This document shows, piece after piece, positions 6,359-8,442 of a DNA stretch of 8,442 bases. The position numbers and the translations under genes are program-made. The notes under the pieces were generated by a model. That model was not told the origin of the DNA and did not search any database. It was given only the letters and a program-made list of their open reading frames with translations. The stretch is from Nitrospinae bacterium RIFCSPLOWO2_12_FULL_45_22 (GTDB lineage: Bacteria; 2-12-FULL-45-22). Each line of letters begins with the position of its first letter. The first letter of the stretch is position 1. Where the stretch lies: contig MHDQ01000086.1 in assembly GCA_001803565.1 (NCBI GenBank), positions 1 through 8,442 of the forward strand, given 5' to 3'.

Positions 6359-7183
6359 TTGAAGGGGCAATATATAAAAGTTAATGGGTTAGAGACCTAT
6401 TATATAACGCAGGGCAAAGGTTATCCCCTTATTCTCATCCACGGTCTTCCCGGTTCTACTTATACCTGGCGGAATAGTATATTGCCCCTCGCGCAGCATT
6501 TCCAGGTATATGCCTTAGACCTGAAGGGCTTCGGTTATTCAGACAAACCCGCCGGGAATTATTCCCTGCTGGCCCATGCAGAATTGATTAAGGATTTTAT
6601 GGAGGGCCTTAATATCCCATCAGCGGCCTTGATAGGTAGTTCATACGGTGGTGGGGTAGGCATGACTATGGCCTTAAAATATCCAGAACGAGCTAATCAG
6701 TTGGTCCTGATCGGCAGCATTGGATACCCTTTCGGGAGATGGATAGTGGACTTGTCCTGGCTTAACCAGTTGCAAGAGCTTGCTTTCTATGCCTTACCCT
6801 TTATCCCACCTCTAGCTAAATTGTTGATCAGAAAAGCCTATGAGATGGCCTATTATGACCCTGCCCTCATCAGTAAAGAGATGATTGAGGAGGGCTATAG
6901 ATTAATCTGCCTAAAGGGGGTGGCCGGGTCTTACTTTGCCACTGTTCGGGGCCTGGATGAGCAATGGCTAGGAGAAAATATAAAATACCTAACCAAGCCT
7001 ACACTGATAATTGCTGGTGCCGACGATAAGATGGTTCCTCGCTGGGTAGCAGAGAGATTGCATTCTGAGATCAAAGGTTCCAGGCTAGAAATTATCCCGC
7101 AATGTGGCCATATACCCCAGGAAGAAAAACCCCTCATAACCAACAATCTGATTATTGAATTTTTGCAGCGCCAAACATCCTAA
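6359..7183 (+). CDS. Alpha/beta hydrolase
   Basis: A 274-residue alpha/beta-hydrolase-fold enzyme, full length for the family and with no signal peptide, so probably cytoplasmic. The oxyanion-hole HGLPGS (28-33) precedes DLKGFGYSDKP (54-63), the nucleophile elbow GSSYGG (Ser95), a cap region at about 125-205, the acid in GADDKMVP (Asp223) and the base in CGHIPQEEKP (His251). The catalytic triad is therefore complete. Members include C-C bond hydrolases of aromatic degradation, esterases, thioesterases, lactonases and haloalkane-type enzymes, and sequence alone does not pick one. The four-base gap from the OYE/FAD gene and the TTG start suggest coupled translation and a shared pathway, for example hydrolysis of the product of that reductase (inference). 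Confidence 0.9.
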   Translation: MKGQYIKVNGLETYYITQGKGYPLILIHGLPGSTYTWRNSILPLAQHFQVYALDLKGFGYSDKPAGNYSLLAHAELIKDFMEGLNIPSAALIGSSYGGGVGMTMALKYPERANQLVLIGSIGYPFGRWIVDLSWLNQLQELAFYALPFIPPLAKLLIRKAYEMAYYDPALISKEMIEEGYRLICLKGVAGSYFATVRGLDEQWLGENIKYLTKPTLIIAGADDKMVPRWVAERLHSEIKGSRLEIIPQCGHIPQEEKPLITNNLIIEFLQRQTS

Positions 7184-7377
7184 CTACGGTTCTGCTTTAG
7201 TATCCATATTAGACCTTGCTGTGGGTGGGAGTTCCTCCAACTCTGCGTCTGGTGAAATTTTGAAAAGGATGATACTTGGTTTTAGAAATTTTTGGGGAAA
7301 CTCCGGATATTGACGCAGCGGACGAGAGCTTGTTCTTGTTATTACGGTCTCCCATACAAAAGGTCAAGCATTAGGGG
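7184..7377. other. Intergenic gap, nothing recognisable
   Basis: No gene, RNA or strong terminator is seen. A weak GAGTT-CCTCC-AACTC hairpin near 7227-7241 lacks a T run. The useful signals of this gap lie in its downstream half. Confidence 0.4.
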
Positions 7378-7397
7378 GGAAAAATAATAAATTTATT
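7378..7397 (+). promoter_or_regulatory. AT-rich UP-like tract
   Basis: An A/T-only run from about 7380, including a perfect 12-base palindrome AATAAATTTATT at 7386-7397, abuts the -35 box. Its position and composition are those of an UP element contacted by RNA polymerase alpha subunits. The palindrome could also be a binding site. Confidence 0.4.
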
Positions 7398-7426
7398 TTG
7401 ACAGCCAGAGGATATTTTTGTATTAT
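7398..7426 (+). promoter_or_regulatory. Near-consensus sigma-70/sigma-A promoter
   Basis: TTGACA at 7398-7403 and TATTAT at 7421-7426 are separated by exactly 17 bases. The -35 is perfect and the -10 differs from TATAAT by one base. Transcription should start at about 7432-7435, giving a leader of about 100 bases before the BcrC-like gene. It is much the strongest promoter-like sequence in the window. Confidence 0.75.
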
Positions 7427-7428
7427 TA

Positions 7429-7443
7429 ACTTCAAGTTGAAGT
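7429..7443. promoter_or_regulatory. Palindromic operator at the transcription start
   Basis: ACTTCAA-g-TTGAAGT is a perfect 7+1+7 inverted repeat beginning three bases after the -10 box and covering the predicted start. A repressor dimer here would block transcription. The RNA version would be too tight a loop to be a good hairpin, which favours a DNA site. The regulator is not in the window. Confidence 0.5.
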
Positions 7444-7446
7444 GGC

Positions 7447-7469
7447 CATCAGGTGTTTGTAACCAGATG
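7447..7469. repeat. Imperfect inverted repeat in the leader
   Basis: CATCAGGT at 7447-7454 pairs with ACCAGATG at 7462-7469 with one mismatch around a 7-base loop. It could be a second regulator site or an mRNA hairpin in the leader. Confidence 0.3.
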
Positions 7470-7535
7470 ATAAAACCCTTCCAGCTTATCAAGCCTGATC
7501 GAATGAACAATTTGTTTGAAAGGAGGTATCCCGCC

Positions 7536-8442
7536 ATGGAAGCTACTTTAAAAAAGATTTTCGCTGTGGTAACTGACCCGTATACTTCTATTGTCCAGTG
7601 GAAAGAGCAGAGCCAAAAAAAGGTAGTCGGCTGTATGCCGATGCACTTGCCGGAGGAGTTGGTGCATGCCGCTGGGCTGCAGCCGGTAATATTTTGGCGC
7701 AGTAATGAATCCATAACCCTGGGCCATTCTCATGTGTATTCCTTCAACTGTGGATTGACCCGCAGTATCGTGGATGATGCCGTGAAGGGAAAGCTAACCT
7801 TTCTGGATGGTATGATCTTTTATGACATCTGCCTCCAGGGTAGAGAATTGCCTTTTCTCATTAATAGGAACGCCCGCCCGGCCTTCCTTGAGGTTATGTT
7901 TATCCCCGGTATGGTGGTAGGACCCGTCTATAAAGACTTTTTCATGGAAAACCTGGAGCGCTTGAAGACTAGCCTGGAGGGCTTTAGTGGACAAAAGATT
8001 ACAGATGACGCCCTTAAAAAAAGTATCGGGCTATATAACAAACATCGGGATCTTTTAAGAGACTTGTATGACCTGAGGAGAAAGAACCCAGGTATTCTCA
8101 AAACCCGGGAAATGGTGGCTATTGTTCAATCCGGCATGTTAATGCCAAAGGAAGAGCATTGTCAGTTATTAGAGACCCTATTGAATGATCTCAAACAGCG
8201 CAAAGCCCTACCAGATAAGAAGCCTCGTGTAGTACTGGTCGGTTGCCTCTGCCAGACACCCCATTTTGATATCCTGGACTTGATTGAAGAAGAAGGGGCG
8301 GTAGTAGTGGATGATGATATCTATGTGGGTTCCAGATATCTGGCCCGGGATGTAGAGCTAGATGGTAACCCGATAGAGGCCCTGGCTAAACGCTACCTGC
8401 GGCGGATACCACCCTGCCCTACCAAGGTGGATTGGGTAACTG
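7536..8442 (+). CDS. BcrC/HgdB-type subunit of benzoyl-CoA reductase / 2-hydroxyacyl-CoA dehydratase family (3' end outside window)
   Basis: The frame is open from ATG 7536 to the window edge (302 codons; relatives run to about 380-430). The start is fixed by AAAGGAGG at 7519-7526, nine bases upstream. The order of landmarks matches the family: VVGCMPMHLPEELVHAAG (30-47), SHVYSFNCGLTRSI (65-78), LDGMIFYDICLQ (90-101), then after a helical stretch KPRVVLVGCLC (229-239) and DILDLIEEEGAVVVDDDIYVG with SRYLA (about 245-270). Cysteines at 33, 72, 99, 237 and 239 are candidate Fe-S ligands, and Cys294 is also present. VDDD.Y.GSRY is reminiscent of BcrC-like members, but the CxC at 237-239 and the ICLQGRE segment differ from the classical enzymes as I recall them. 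Known family members need a partner subunit and an ATP-driven activator; neither is visible here, although the 3' side is cut. Controlled by the strong promoter and palindrome upstream. Confidence 0.88.
   Translation, partial: MEATLKKIFAVVTDPYTSIVQWKEQSQKKVVGCMPMHLPEELVHAAGLQPVIFWRSNESITLGHSHVYSFNCGLTRSIVDDAVKGKLTFLDGMIFYDICLQGRELPFLINRNARPAFLEVMFIPGMVVGPVYKDFFMENLERLKTSLEGFSGQKITDDALKKSIGLYNKHRDLLRDLYDLRRKNPGILKTREMVAIVQSGMLMPKEEHCQLLETLLNDLKQRKALPDKKPRVVLVGCLCQTPHFDILDLIEEEGAVVVDDDIYVGSRYLARDVELDGNPIEALAKRYLRRIPPCPTKVDWVT

Noticed and set aside
7364-7714. Minus-strand frame across the promoter and the start of the BcrC-like gene
   Set aside because: It conflicts with the strong + strand promoter, ribosome site and conserved BcrC-like protein and shows no motif.

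Overview
This window looks like part of an accessory redox gene cluster from an anaerobic bacterium. All genes are on the + strand. The evidence for an anaerobe is the density of oxygen-sensitive iron-sulfur and flavin families: a NifH-type Fe protein, a benzoyl-CoA reductase/2-hydroxyacyl-CoA dehydratase (BcrC/HgdB-type) subunit, Old Yellow Enzyme (OYE) family flavoproteins with 4Fe-4S cysteine motifs, a nitroreductase and a probable radical SAM enzyme. Strong AAGGAGG ribosome sites about 8 bases from ATG, and a near-consensus TTGACA/TATTAT promoter, would suit a Firmicutes-like (Peptococcaceae-type) organism. Desulfobacterota or Chloroflexota cannot be excluded from sequence alone.

Layout: (1) 1-582 is the 3' end of a probable radical SAM gene in relatively GC-rich DNA. 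(2) 583-about 914 has no recognisable gene; it is very GC-rich to about 850 and contains nested inverted repeats. (3) About 915-1413 is the C-terminal remnant of an OYE gene, lacking its N-terminal half and carrying a frameshift in a G run. (4) 1459-2646 is an intact single-domain OYE with an Fe-S motif. (5) 2647-2839 is a spacer with a perfect three-way-junction fold. (6) 2840-3670 and 3657-4253 are a NifH-like gene and a nitroreductase overlapping by 14 bases. (7) 4254-4341 is a short spacer with helically phased direct repeats. (8) 4342-6354 and 6359-7183 are a two-domain OYE (FMN/Fe-S plus FAD) and a tightly coupled alpha/beta hydrolase that starts at TTG. (9) 7184-7535 is a regulatory gap with an AT-rich UP-like tract, a near-perfect sigma-70 promoter and a palindrome at the predicted transcription start. 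(10) 7536 to the window end is a BcrC/HgdB-family subunit running off the edge.

How the genes may work together (inference): the OYEs and the nitroreductase are flavin reductases able to act on unsaturated or acyl-CoA-like substrates. The hydrolase could release or open a product. The NifH-like ATPase is a low-potential electron donor with no NifD/NifK partner in view. The most interesting possibility is that it feeds electrons to a non-nitrogenase acceptor, such as the BcrC/HgdB-type protein or one of the Fe-S flavoproteins, as a previously undescribed ATP-driven reductase. This is a hypothesis from gene neighbourhood only. No gene here is strictly assignable to a named pathway, so gene symbols are left empty.
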